Shown: one piece after another, positions 37,113 through 48,411 of the stretch
How positions within the stretch are numbered: the first letter of the stretch is position 1
How the letters are laid out: every line of letters begins with the position of its first letter
Source: Alitta virens
Lineage: Eukaryota > Annelida > Polychaeta > Phyllodocida > Nereididae
Assembly (NCBI GenBank): GCA_932294295.1
Contig: OW028573.1
Span: 53,881,829 to 53,945,828 of the forward strand
DNA: 64,000 nt
Direction: 5' to 3'
Made by a program: the position numbers and the translations under genes
The notes under the pieces: model-generated
Seen by the model: the letters and a program-made list of their open reading frames with translations, nothing else
What the model was told of the DNA's origin: nothing
The model's database searches: none

Positions 37113-38437
37113 TTATGGAATAAAAATTATCATTGCGTGTGATTTTTATTGTGTCATGCATCATAATTATGCTATTGTTATACCTGAAGTGACCATTATT
37201 TGCCAATTAAATTTTGCACTCTTTATTTAGTTGTTTTCGTCTTAATTCTTAATTAACTTAAGCAAGTAAGTAAGTAAATAGGCAGAGTATTTATTATGAT
37301 TTGTGATGATAGAATATGCATCGAATAAGTACATTTTAAAATATGTATAAATGTAAATATGACCAGAATGAAATTACTGGATTAAAAAAATATAAATATG
37401 ATGAGAGAATAAAGTTAGGCTACTAAACTAGCACACAGAAATATAAAGACTTAAAATAAAATAGATCTAAAATAATAAGATTAAAAAATACAACTAGACT
37501 AGAAAGTATTTTTGTTTTAATCCTTTTATTTGGCAGGGTTGACATCCTCAGTCTCAGGCTATGATAACCATTGCTATGAAATCACGAGGTTTATTGATGA
37601 GGTGAGAGAGTAGTTCGCCCATGTTTACCCCATGGGTGGGGCCTTTTACTTGCCTCAACAAGAAATCTCGAGAAGGAAACAAATTCAGGTTCACAGGGAA
37701 GGGAATACTGTGTAAGGTCTTTCAATCGTGAATTAGTCATTTAGTTGATAAGTTAACTGGGTCGTTAATTGCTCAGTTAATTGAGTCTTCATACATCCGA
37801 ATGTCATGCTTCTTGATATGTCAAATTAGTCATTAATTCCTGTTGTTTATGTTTCTTCACGGTGTAAACAATATTGAATAGTGTAATTTGTTTACGAGGT
37901 ACCGAGCTGTCTGGTTTACCCACGCAGTTTCCTCCTTTTTTTAATCTTTTCTTTTTTTGGCATATAATGTGAATTGAATGCTATGCATAGCTGCCAATAT
38001 TCGGATTCTAGCAAGACAATGTAAAAACAATTAACGTCATATGAATCCAGGCCAGCCTTTGGTTGTGGGGTCCTTCTTTTTTCCAGCCAATGGTAGACCT
38101 GCATCCACGTGGTGCCCTCTGGTGTTTCGTTTCCACTGCAATATCACTTAATTGTTAAATGCATTCCATTTCTTCAACTCAACACGGGTCAAAAATGCAG
38201 GTCTACTTCCCACTTTTTTTTTCTTTTTCTTGTGGTAAGTGATTACTTTTTTCTTTTTTCATTGTTTGCATACATTTCTCATAGTGACACACCTGATCAG
38301 TTCACAATGTGACCTGCTTTAGGACTACCTCACTTTTGGGACCATCAAGCTTTGGACCGAATTGCATTCTTGACATGCCTCGCTATTAAGACAGATTCTC
38401 CATTAAGATCAAAAGAATTTGCACCAAGGGTGGTTAT
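37113..38437. other. Intergenic between APN-B and LINE
   Basis: It contains the APN-B polyadenylation signal (37119-37124), a SINE body fragment (about 37610-37660) and an unclassified repeat-like stretch (38290-38430). No gene was recognised. Confidence 0.6.
37119..37124 (+). promoter_or_regulatory. Poly(A) signal, APN-B
   Basis: AATAAA seven bases after the TAA stop of APN-B. The short spacing matches that of APN-A. Confidence 0.6.
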
Positions 38438-38546
38438 AATATATATATATATTTATTACATACCAAATGAGGTATACAGTTACAATGTTGTATCAAGGAA
38501 AAAAAAAAGGAAAACAAAATTAAATCAATAAATTACAAATGATGAG

Positions 38547-38771
38547 TTAATTACAACATATAAAGTTCATGAAACTGACACAGTCAGTGATTGTCCAGCC
38601 ATTGGTAATGTTCTGTCTCAGGTCTTTAATAGCTTTGATGGCACAAAAGTCTTCAACACTGGACTGGTATTTACTTGCAATTATTTTAGAAAGTCTTTTA
38701 CAATGTGTCTGTACCAGTTCTTCAAAATTAGTCCCAGTTTCCCTGCAAATGTGGAAGAGATTAATGTTCAT
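38547..38771 (-). pseudogene. LINE ORF2 C-terminal piece
   Basis: An open stretch of 74 codons that continues ORF2 after the broken region 38772-38956. It reads as a typical polar ORF2 tail; no functional motif was recognised. Confidence 0.5.
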
Positions 38772-38956
38772 GATACTTCCACTGCTCCTCAGACAATGTT
38801 TGGTCAGGTTACTGTTCTGTTTTCGTTGGTCAACATGACTTTGACCAGCTTGACAAAGCCGGACATCACTTGCTCAAGTGAACTAGGGATGCCAAGGAGA
38901 TGCGGCAAGTATCTGGTGTGTGTCTTGTATGGTAGCTGAAGAATACGCCTTGAACA

Positions 38957-39757
38957 TCAGTTCCACATGATGTGAAATTGTGAAACAAATTTGCTGTCAA
39001 ACTGCCATGCCTGAGACCCGTAAAAGTGTCCGCACTGAGATGAGTACAGTTTTGTTAACATTTCATCGTTAGCACCACTAACTGTTGCCAGCAAAGTATT
39101 TACTCTGCCAACAAAGTCTCCTTTTTTGGCAGATATTTCTTTTTCTTCTGTCAGATCATGATTTATAAAGTTCCCCAGGTGTTTGATGTACTGCACCCAG
39201 GCCAATGGGACACCGTTTAGTCTGACTGGAGGAAGGGGCTGTAAATGCTTCTGCTGGGTAAATCTCTCACAAACCGATTTCCGGGGATTAAACATTACAC
39301 CAAATTCTAATGCATATGATTTGCATATTTTCAACATTTGTTGCATTCCATGCAAACTGGGACTGAGCAGGCTGAGATCATCTGCATAACTGACTGCACC
39401 AAGGTAAACATTTCCAATCCAGCATCCATAGCCAGCCTCTCTGAGTCGGTGAAGCAGTTCAACCATGTAAATGCAGTATAACATTGAGCTGGCATTACTG
39501 CCCTGTCTGATGCCGTTGGTAGACCCAAATTCATGTGAGTAACTGCTATTCCAAACAGTCCATGTTGTCTGTCTTGTATATAGGTCCATCAATGCACGAA
39601 TGTCTAGTGCTGGGACCCCTTTATAGATTAGCATCTGAAATAGTCTATCAAAACGAATTCGATCGAACGCCTTTGTTGCATCCAAGAAGGCGCAGACCAC
39701 AGTGCTGCCACCGTCCATGTAGTGTTTAATTACTTCCTTAACTGTAAGGGTACACAT
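38957..39757 (-). pseudogene. LINE ORF2 reverse transcriptase domain
   Basis: A 266-codon frame. AFLDATKAFDRI supplies the first catalytic Asp region, GIRQGSNASSMLY is the RT fingers/palm motif, and AVSYADDLSLL carries the YADD catalytic pair (residues 124-127 of the frame). It is separated from the upstream ORF2 frame by a stop or shift near 39820. Confidence 0.9.
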
Positions 39758-39820
39758 TGTGGTCCCTAACTTGCGCTTGAAGGCAAACTGCAGCGAGGAT
39801 GTTTGCAGGTATTGGGCATT

Positions 39821-40690
39821 TCAGCGGAGCAGAATCAAGTCAAATAACTTTCCCATTGCCGATGTTAAAGCTATTCTTCTGTAATTGTCATCCACACACA
39901 AGTTTCCCCTGTTATCCTTGGGGATAGAGACGAGGGTTGATTTCACCATTAATCCTGGCTGGTGTCCATGGACAAATATTGCCTTAAGTAATTCAGAGAC
40001 TTCACTGAATAAGCTATGTGGTGCGAATTTATTGTGGTTAGTGACTAATCCAATGTCACCATCCTTTTTGAAATCCTTTAACATGTTAGCAGCTTCTTTC
40101 ACTTCCTCAGCATTGACCTCTGCACTCTTAGCATTGCGATAGTTTATGTTTTCATGCACTAAATTTTTAATAGAATCCAGTTGCTCTTTTTCTGAGGGTA
40201 CACTATTGAAGAGTGACTCATACTTGATAGCAAAAAGTTTTGCGATGTCACTTGACTCATATATATCATTTATGCAAACTGGACTTCTTTGCTTTGATGA
40301 GTTGACTTTTTTCACTTCATGGAAAAAGTCTCTAGAATTGTTCTCCAATATACATCTAGCCATTTTTTGATACCTTTTGTATTTTTCTCTGCGTTTGCAT
40401 CTTATGACAGCATACATGTATTGCCTTTTACTAGCCATTTTATTTTCACGTATAATCCCAGTATTTGGTCTCCCCTGCTCCTTCCAAAGACTATGCCAGA
40501 AAATGCATTCTTCTCTCAGTGGCCTCACTTCATCATTCCATCCAGGAAGTTGCTTTGACTTTTTGTAGTTCCAGGAATTGGGGAAACATTGTCCTGCCTG
40601 AATGCATATATTGACTAGCATATCACACCAGCTATCAATTTGTCTAAACTGTTTTGAGTCTGAGCATTGTAGATTTTCACAGTTTCGCAT
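39821..40690 (-). pseudogene. LINE ORF2 linker between endonuclease and RT
   Basis: A 289-codon frame holding the linker and the N-terminal RT region, ending at IALTSAMGKLFDLILLR, a standard RT block. It overlaps the endonuclease frame by 14 bp in another phase; the shift maps to a G-run (about 40692-40699). Confidence 0.85.
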
Positions 40691-41558
40691 AGTTGAGGGG
40701 GGGGAAGTTGCTCAGAGCTGTGTCTATTCTGGTTCTATATTCCACTCTGTGTAGGTCATTGACCTTGTGCCATAGTATTGTTCTTGCAAGGGGGGTGTCA
40801 TCAACAGCATTCACATTCACACTTCCATGGTTGGCTTTGAAATTTATCACAATGGGTCTGTGACCTGAGGGATTCAGAGCACAGTCATGAGGGTACAGGT
40901 CAATGACCTTGCACAGTAAATAATGATCCAGGCACATGTGATCAATTTGAGTAAATGCACTCCCATTGGTAAAAGTATAGTCTGATTTCGCCACAGGGGC
41001 CTGCCAACCTGGCATAAGATTATGTCTGTGTAGTAAATCCATAAAGTAACAGTTATGAGCATTTTTTCTAGTAAAGTCCAAATTGAGGTCACCCCCAATG
41101 ATAATATGACAGTCGCTATGTTTGTTGATGAGAACTTCAATATTGTCACATTCAATCAGGAAGTCATCTTTAACATGTGACTTACTCATGCTGTCTACAG
41201 GTAAATATGCATTGATGATGAGCCATTTCCCATCATCACATGTCATAATAATTCCACATAGTCTTTTGCTGTTTATGTGTACTGGAGAAACAGTTGGGCC
41301 AAGCGATTTATTCCACAGTATGGCAACACCTCCATAAGGACGTCCACGCAGAACATCAGTCTCATCAACACCACTAACACCATGAGACAAAAATTTGTTA
41401 CTAATGGTATCCAATCGGTGTAGGTTTCCCTTGACTAACCAAGTCTCTTGTGACAGACAAATATCCACACTAATTGTTTTTATCATTTCTCCAATATACT
41501 CACATTTACCAACACCAAGGCCAGTACTATTATAAGAGCATAAAGTTAGTTGCTTCAT
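40677..41558 (-). CDS. LINE ORF2 apurinic-type endonuclease domain
   Basis: The N-terminal part of ORF2, 293 codons. It contains the endonuclease/exonuclease/phosphatase motifs: an early SYNSTG, LSQETWL (metal-binding Glu), NAYLPVDS, GGDLNLDF, the IDHM stretch and the catalytic SGHRP. Its ATG overlaps the ORF1 stop as ATGA (41555-41558), suggesting translation by termination-reinitiation. Frameshifted after this domain. Confidence 0.88.
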   Translation of the reverse strand: MKQLTLCSYNSTGLGVGKCEYIGEMIKTISVDICLSQETWLVKGNLHRLDTISNKFLSHGVSGVDETDVLRGRPYGGVAILWNKSLGPTVSPVHINSKRLCGIIMTCDDGKWLIINAYLPVDSMSKSHVKDDFLIECDNIEVLINKHSDCHIIIGGDLNLDFTRKNAHNCYFMDLLHRHNLMPGWQAPVAKSDYTFTNGSAFTQIDHMCLDHYLLCKVIDLYPHDCALNPSGHRPIVINFKANHGSVNVNAVDDTPLARTILWHKVNDLHRVEYRTRIDTALSNFPPLNYAKL

Positions 41559-42616
41559 TTTGATGATGTAAATTTAGCACCTTCTGGCCGCTTTCTCTCT
41601 GGGTACCATTGTCTGAAATAAATTTTCTCTGGCCAGAATGATTCAATCATTACTTTGTCGAAGTCATCACTCTTAAAGGTTATGAGATATCTTTTAGTCT
41701 CCCAACCATGGCTTGATGTATCCGTGACTTCGCAGGGCATGACCTCTTCATCAGTCTCCTTGATATACTGTTCAATGGCCGCTGCATCAAGGGATTGATG
41801 GACGTTTGTAATTTGCATCTGGAAGGTAGTAGGACCTGCCTTGAGGGTGTTGGATCCCTTAACAGCTCCTGCACGTCGTGGTTGCCACTTTGTTTGGTCA
41901 CCGTGTTGCTGTCGACTGTGTCCAGTGTTGGTCACCAGCTGAAAACCATCGTCACCAGCTACTGCATTTACATTTGGGGAATTCATAGCTGGCATTTCTG
42001 CATTCATTGCAGAGTTCACACTCTTTCTAATATCTGATGGCTGTTGTTGCTGCACTATTGTGGCGAAGCTAGCTTGAGGTCCGTCTGTCATCTTTCTGAT
42101 AGCTTGTTCGTTGACACTCACATCACCCATGAGGGACATCAAGACTTTGTGCATCTCTTCCATTTTGCATTTCTGTTCAGCTAATTCTTCAAACATGGTC
42201 AGTGCACTGTCAGTTTCTTCTGGCGCAGCTGTGGGGAGGCGTCTGATGTCATCTGCACAGAACCTCGGTGTCTGCAGTGCCTCATTTGGCTCCTGATCAA
42301 AAAACTTCATGATGTGTAACATATCATCAATTGCAGCTTCCTTTGCACTCCGGTTGGAGGATGACTGTCTGTCTTTGCCAGCATCACCCACTTCAATATC
42401 ATAATTAGCAGCAGCATCAAGCAGTAATTCCTTGGCTGCTTCTACTTCATCCTGTCTGTAGAAAGATGCTACAACTATCTTCAACCGCAGTGGGGTGGCT
42501 CTGTCATAGTAAGTTTTGACATATGTCAACAATGAGTTGACTATTGTTTCATGAGATTCAGTCTTTTCATTGATACTCCTATTGCAGCAATCACACTTTT
42601 TCTTGGTCATTGTCAC
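41555..42616 (-). CDS. LINE ORF1 protein
   Basis: An intact 353-codon frame. It starts with a Cys-rich CDCCNRS motif, then a conserved-looking block YYDRATPLRLKIVVASFYR, an acidic and Gln-rich middle (coiled-coil-like MFEELAEQKCKMEEMHKVL) and a basic C-terminus. ORF1 proteins of LINEs bind RNA and chaperone nucleic acids; that role is inferred here from position and composition. Confidence 0.75.
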   Translation of the reverse strand: MTMTKKKCDCCNRSINEKTESHETIVNSLLTYVKTYYDRATPLRLKIVVASFYRQDEVEAAKELLLDAAANYDIEVGDAGKDRQSSSNRSAKEAAIDDMLHIMKFFDQEPNEALQTPRFCADDIRRLPTAAPEETDSALTMFEELAEQKCKMEEMHKVLMSLMGDVSVNEQAIRKMTDGPQASFATIVQQQQPSDIRKSVNSAMNAEMPAMNSPNVNAVAGDDGFQLVTNTGHSRQQHGDQTKWQPRRAGAVKGSNTLKAGPTTFQMQITNVHQSLDAAAIEQYIKETDEEVMPCEVTDTSSHGWETKRYLITFKSDDFDKVMIESFWPEKIYFRQWYPERKRPEGAKFTSSK

Positions 42617-43379
42617 TGCTCATTCAGGCGTGGAATATGGCTTCCAGGAACTCAGTCTTTTCTGTATTTTAGCCTTATATTTTCACTTTTCTTGGGAGAA
42701 AATAACGACAGCAGTAGCATAAATACTTCATGCAGTACTTCACCAATAATCAGGCTGTAAATCCAGGTATTTCTATCCAAAATTGGCAAAAATATAGAGA
42801 GCTGTGGTGAATCAGCATTAATAATGAGGCAAAATTAAACGCCAAAAACACAATTTGGTCTAAAACTTGGTGTTCTAAAGTGTGAGCTGGTCTTAATAGT
42901 TAGGTGGCCTAAAAGTGGGTTCCATTGTAAACTGGTTAAGTTGGTATGCAACAAAATACTGCGCTCTTTGATATCTGAATTATACTAAAATTAATTCATT
43001 AATTTCTTTTTCCGACAAAGGTCTCTTTCACTAGTATGGATGTGTATGCTGGAAGTTATTTATCACTAATTACCTTTTCTTTCTGTAATGTAACTTATAC
43101 AAATTTTCCTGCCTTTATTTGTTATTTGCTATATAATAATTCCAAGATGGCACTTCAACCACCCATCCGGTTCAATTGGGTTTCCTTTAAACTGATTGAT
43201 ACTAATGTCAACTGAATATGCTTTGCATTTGTTGCTGTATAAATCTCTTTTCAATTCAATTCAATCCAATCCAATTAAATCAAATTCAGTCCAATTCAAT
43301 TTAATTGTTACCAGTGTTTTTTATATTGTTATAACTTTTATGAGGATAATAAATATTTCAACAACAGCTAATGAAAAAA
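42617..43379. other. Possible LINE 5' region and flank
   Basis: No gene recognised. It may include the LINE 5' UTR just past ORF1. A TTCAA/CCAAT-type simple repeat lies at about 43247-43306. Confidence 0.5.
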
Positions 43380-45960
43380 TAATCATTTCAGAAGCAGTGC
43401 AATGCCATGGGTATTGGTATGCAGCGACAAAACAGGAAATGGTACTGACAAGAATATGTCGGTTTTTCCAAATAATTCCCCCAACATTCTACTGGATATA
43501 GAAAGCATGTTGGTTAAGTCAGGCATTGAAAACAAAGGCTTTATTGCATACACCTCAGAAATATTGGATGTCACTGTCATCATCTTCGGATGTGGACCCA
43601 GTTCAGAAACATGACATTGAATTTCTGCAGTTCTGACCAAATGTTTGCTAAATTAACGGCATAGCAGTACTTCAGTTATGATGATTGACATTTATCAAGC
43701 AATAATAGGGACACTTCAGACTTTCACTGTTGATTTTACTGGTAAAGATCCTACAAGCATAATTGTTATAAGTAACCCAGTGTCAGTTTTCACAGGATGT
43801 GGCTGTGCTAAGATTCCATCTACTAAAAATGGATGTGACCCACTTTTCACTCATTTGCCCTCTGTAAGCACACTATGGGATACTTAATAAGAATTGCTTT
43901 CTTGAAAACGACATACATTCAAATTACACTACCAGTCAAAAGTATTCGAACACCTTCAGATTAACAAAACTTCATCGAATTTCATAAAATTTCAAAAAAT
44001 TCATTGATGCCTAATGTGCATAAACCCTCAAATGGGAGGCAAAAAGGGCACTTTCTATAGAGACTAGGCAATCAATCAGAACTTTTAGAAATGAAGGCTA
44101 TTCCTACAGGCGTATTGCCAAAAGACTAGATATATGGCCTAAAAGGTTGCATTTCAGTAAGAAAGCCTTTACTATGGCCTGTGAATAGGAAAAAAGACTT
44201 GAGTGGGCCAAAAAACGTGGGAACTGGACAGTAGAGGACTGCTTCAAGATTTTATGGACCAATGAGTCAAAGTTTGAAATCTATGGTTGAAAAAGGAGAT
44301 GTTATGTGCGCAGTCGAGTGGGAGAAAGGATTTTGCCAGAGTGTACAGCTAGTACAGTGAAGCATGTGGGAGGTAGGTAGTGCAATGGTTTGGGAGTGTT
44401 TTGCTGGATCAAGAGTTGGAGTCCTCCATCAACATGCTCTTTCATCTGGCAAACTAATCATTGGCCATGGATTCATTCTACAACAAGACAATGATCCAAA
44501 ACACACCTCCCACCTTTGTCAGTACTACCTGAAGAAGAAAGAATGAGAAGGAAGACCGGAAATCATGAATTGGCTGGCAGTCCCCTAATGTAAATCCCAT
44601 TGAACTGGTTTGGGATGAAATGGATCGAAAAGTGAAGGCAAAGCAACCGACCAGTTGTGCACACGTCTGGACACTTCTTCAACAAAGCAGAAATGAACTC
44701 TTAGAACCGTATTTAATGTCCCTCATTGAAAGATTGCCTCGAATTTGTTCGGATGTTATAGCTGCCAAAGGTGGCTACTTTGATGAATGTAAAGTTTGAC
44801 ATGTTTATTGTCCTAATAAACATAGAAGACAGACTTTGTCTTTCTATCTGGTATTTTGGCAACTACAGTAAGTAGTAATACTAAGTTTGGATGGAAGCAT
44901 ATTAGTCATTTGAAAATTCTGAAGGTGTCCAAATACTTTTGACTGGAAGTGTAGAAATAATGATTATGTGCTCTTGGTCAAGACAGTGAATTCAGCATTC
45001 GTTGATGTCGGTTGCTCAGTTCAACTATGGTCGAGACATTGACGATACAAATAATAACCCGTCTATTGCCATCATTCCTCCTGTTTCATCTCATGTTACA
45101 GTGATATTTGTACGTTTTTTCCTGGTTTTTTTTCCTGCTTTAGGGAGTAAAATGTATGCATGATGAGGGACCCATATCCCTATCTTTTCTGTTGCTAATG
45201 TGTATGTGTATGTGTATGATGACTTATGATAGGCAGCAGCTCTGAAGATGTGTCATAACCATATAATACAAAATAACTTCGAAGTAAGTTCTGAGACCAC
45301 CAGTCATCATCGTTATGGTCCAAAAAAATTTTCCCTTATTTATAACAATAAAGAATCACATCAATTAAAACAATTATTATACACTTGATCAGCTGAATGA
45401 GCGTCCTGGATTCACTGATTCATATCATCAGTGGACAGATCAGCCAGCCTCCTGGTGTTAAAACGCCAGAAAGGCCATGTGACAGGTGTTTCTGGCTATG
45501 ATGAGTCATCATCTTGATGTGGTTAGTTATGAGTCACCAAGGTAACATCATGCATAAACGCATAGGAACATGACTCATCGTGTCCTCTTTTCAGTTACCA
45601 AAACAAAAAGTGCAAATGTCTTCACTCTTACACATATCACAGCAACAGTTTCAATTTGAGACTGTTCAATGGTATGGCAAGACATCTGAGTACGAGTTCA
45701 CAAGTATCACTGAACATTTGAACAATATAAAGATGAATGGCTCCAACTTACCTGGCTCAAAAGGGAAGCAAATCTCTGGCACCTCAAGCAGTGTGACACC
45801 GATCGCGACTGCAAAGGTGTAAAGTGGCATCTTTTGGGTGAGTTTGGACAAAGGTTTAACACAATTCTTATAGAGGAAACATAGCGCTAACTACAACAGC
45901 CACATCAACACCTGTTTCTCCATATGGTATTATAGGAAAACCACACGAGTCACTGATCTG
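43380..45960 (+). pseudogene. IgGFc_binding-type gene copy 1, disrupted
   Basis: Fragments collinear with the intact copy at 54005-55210: about 43400-43610 (KSGIENKGFIAYTSEILDV), 43680-43925 (FTVDFTGKDPTS and GCGCAKIPS), 44955-45110 (a RNND... start, then NNNPSIAIIPP) and 45640-45960 (SEYEFTSIT and KQISGTSSSV). It is broken by stops, frame changes, a 1-kb Tc1 element (43927-44951) and extra sequence (about 45110-45600). No intact C-terminal PAN-like exon was found after it. Clearly non-functional as read. Confidence 0.88.
43927..44951 (+). mobile_element. Tc1/mariner-type DNA transposon, defective
   Basis: About 1025 bp with terminal inverted repeats (CACTACCAGTCAAAAGTATT at the left; its near complement with CTTTTGACTGGAAGTG at the right), flanked by TA on both sides. 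The decayed transposase keeps WTNESKFEIYG, QQDNDPKHTS and NPIELVWDEMDRKVK. The first catalytic Asp is Asn, and stops and frameshifts are present, so it is inactive. It sits inside IgGFc copy 1, between the segments matching HVKI and RNNN of the intact copy. Confidence 0.9.
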
Positions 45961-46451
45961 TTTGACAGATCAGACGAGGTGAGTGCAGAGCATTTTTGTG
46001 GCCGTACGCGTTTTGTCCTTATTTGGAAATGATGATACCTGCAATAATACTGATAAAAATGTTCAGTAGGTAAGGAGGTTGAGATTTTTGTATTGGGGAT
46101 TAATTGAAGAAAATTACCAAATGTAACGCTTGGGGCATGTCACACTTAGGCTTCATTATTTTTGCACTGGGGTTTATGCTATCCCAGAACTTTACAATTG
46201 TCTGTTATTCTATACAAATTTAACTGCCAACTGGTATCATAGCTGAATGGTTGCACATTGTTTCTTTGATTACAAGAGAAATCAACTGATTATTATATAC
46301 ATTAGTATAACATTACCTTATGCTAGGCCCACACGTTGCATTTTTCTGTTGTTGTACACAAATAAAGCTGTTGCGTCAACTGTTATCATAAATGCAGCAG
46401 ACAAAGACAATGTCTGTAGCCAACAACTATAATTATTGCTACAACTTCTCA

Positions 46452-46555
46452 GTTTGGTGGCCTAGTGGTAGGTATTGCGAGCCAGGACCTGACAGCTCAG
46501 TCGGATCAGCAGCTTGGCGTTAATCAAGAGCAAGTGTGTTCAAATCCTTTTCCAG
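46452..46555 (+). repeat. tRNA-like SINE head
   Basis: An A-box-like TGGCCTAGTGG and a B-box-like GTGTTCAAATCC about 90 bp apart. The spacing and the lack of a cloverleaf argue against a functional tRNA gene. Confidence 0.45.
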
Positions 46556-47034
46556 AAATCAGTTAATATTATCATCAGATGAATGAAGCACAAATTCTAC
46601 ATTTGTTTCAGTTTTGTCTGAAACAAGTGCAAAAACAGCATCAAGTGGTGCAGTAATATGAAGATATTTAAAAAAACCAAGAGTATCTGGTATTGAACCT
46701 ACAAAGACATAATAAGCACAAGGTCTCTCCTACCTCTAGACCACATATACTTGCAGGACTCAGAACACAGACATTGAATATCCTCAAAAAAATCCACATA
46801 TGATGTTATGGTAATCCTTCATTCAAACACATCTGGATGTGTTAGATTAATGAATGATAAAGGGGTGACAGCAGGTATCACTCAGATTAAATAAGGGCTT
46901 TGTCAAGTAAAACAGAATTTTACATTATAATTAGGACCATCACGCCATTAAAAAAAACTTGAATAGCTATTTGTATATCCAGGAAAAATATCTTCAATTT
47001 ACAAGATAAAGATATATGTATCACAGTGATTTGA

Positions 47035-47165
47035 TAGCTCAATGAGTAGAACTTAAGCTCTGCAATCAGCATGTCTGCCTGGTCTAGGAGTAGTGTGTAG
47101 GTGTTAGGATTAGATAGGAAAGTTGGTAGGTAGGGTTGTAGGTTCAAATCCAGCTTGAGCCAATT
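47035..47165 (+). repeat. tRNA-like SINE head
   Basis: A box TAGCTCAATGAG and exact B box GGTTCAAATCC, but about 105 bp apart with repetitive sequence between. A degenerate tRNA-derived element and not a tRNA gene. Confidence 0.45.
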
Positions 47166-47364
47166 CACCAAGGGTAAACCTTGACCGAGCAGTTCTCCTG
47201 AATCATGGTATCATATATTTGCTCAGTGAATTGTTATATTTTTTTTAACAGATCTATAGTAATACCCCAAGTTTGGGAAAAACAACAGCTCAAATGAGGC
47301 ATAAAAAAGAAAATCCTTGCACATTTTATATGTAAAATACACAACAAATTTGGGAGAAACAGAC

Positions 47365-47704
47365 AAAAAATAGAAAACAGACAAATTTTGATTTTAGACA
47401 AAATCAACTGTTAGCTGGTGTCCATCCAAACACTTGTCCAAAATGATAAAGCACATATGAAAGTTGTCCTCATGTATTAACGGTATTAGTCAGACAAAAG
47501 CTGTTTATCATTCACCTATTTTCCGTGTCATCCTGCTTAGTAATTGTAGTTAATCTACACAATATAAACTGTCAAAATGTCACACAAAAGTTTGTCTGAA
47601 GTTTCACACAATTCCGTTTGTTTCTTTTGGACAAGTGTTTGGATGGACACCAGCTAACAGTTGATTTTGTGTAAAATCAAAATTTGTCTGTTTTCTACTT
47701 TTTT
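47365..47704. mobile_element. MITE-like inverted-repeat element
   Basis: Long terminal inverted repeats of about 70-79 bp: 47365-47443 and 47635-47704. The left arm contains CAACTGTTAGCTGGTGTCCA and the right arm its reverse complement. The centre (about 190 bp) is non-coding. Confidence 0.85.
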
Positions 47705-48411
47705 AATCAGTGTCATGTAAAGTGACATATTTTTGACTGTTAACAACATGCGTGATATTTACTACTTAAGGTTGACTAAGTTGTCAGATCAACAGTTAAA
47801 TTTACGGACTAAAACTGGTTAATACAAAATGGTTGGTACCTATGTTTAAAAATGTCTAAAATGTAGGTACCTTGACTAACATTAAAGAAATTTTTAAGTG
47901 TGCAGTCACCAGATCCAATATTTTCTGCTTTCCACTATGTGTCCCTTGTCCATTTTGCTTGCCAAAATAAGTGCAATGCACATCGCAACAAAACAAGTAA
48001 ATTGCCAGATCAATCTAATTGCTGCTATTATCTATTACAAGAAAGATGCAGCTCCAATTGTCATTGGGTGATTAGCCTGGCGGGCCTGGCCTACGTAATC
48101 TGGAGTTGTCCCCCAGCTTATTGGGTGATGTGCTGTGACTGGAAGCACTTCAGATGTGTTCGATCAGCAAGATGAAACATACTGCGAAGCTATTCCTGAT
48201 ATTCCTCATCACATATGCATCAGGTATGTGCCTCACAATAGTCATTACTATAGCCATTTAATATTATTCATTAGAAATTTACATACAATGTGCGATGTAA
48301 ACATGCCACATAAAATTTAAACTTGCACACACTTATAACTGAAAATATGTTCACATGTGGGCTAACTTATCTGGACAATTGTTTAGCAAAATCTGACTGA
48401 GGACTTATTGA
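47705..48411. other. Intergenic, nothing recognised
   Basis: AT-rich, with no gene or clear repeat. The open frame at 47900-48175 shows no family signature. Confidence 0.5.

Larger units (their letters stand above)
38438..42616 (-). mobile_element. Nearly full-length LINE (ORF1 + ORF2)
   Basis: A minus-strand non-LTR retrotransposon in the order ORF1 (42616-41555), endonuclease (41558-40677), linker (40690-39821), reverse transcriptase (39757-38957) and a C-terminal piece (38771-38547). Its 3' end lies near an AT run (38438-38452). ORF2 is in at least three frames, so this copy is dead. The apurinic-type endonuclease and two-ORF layout suit the CR1/L2/Jockey-like groups; I cannot fix the clade. 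The 5' UTR edge beyond 42616 is not defined. Confidence 0.88.
45961..47364. other. Intergenic; SINE-like heads
   Basis: No gene. Two tRNA-like promoter heads (46452-46555 and 47035-47165) are listed separately. Confidence 0.5.

Noticed and set aside
46452..47165. Possible tRNA genes
   Set aside because: Box A and B motifs are present, but the spacing is too large and no cloverleaf with an anticodon stem can be drawn, so they are SINE-like.
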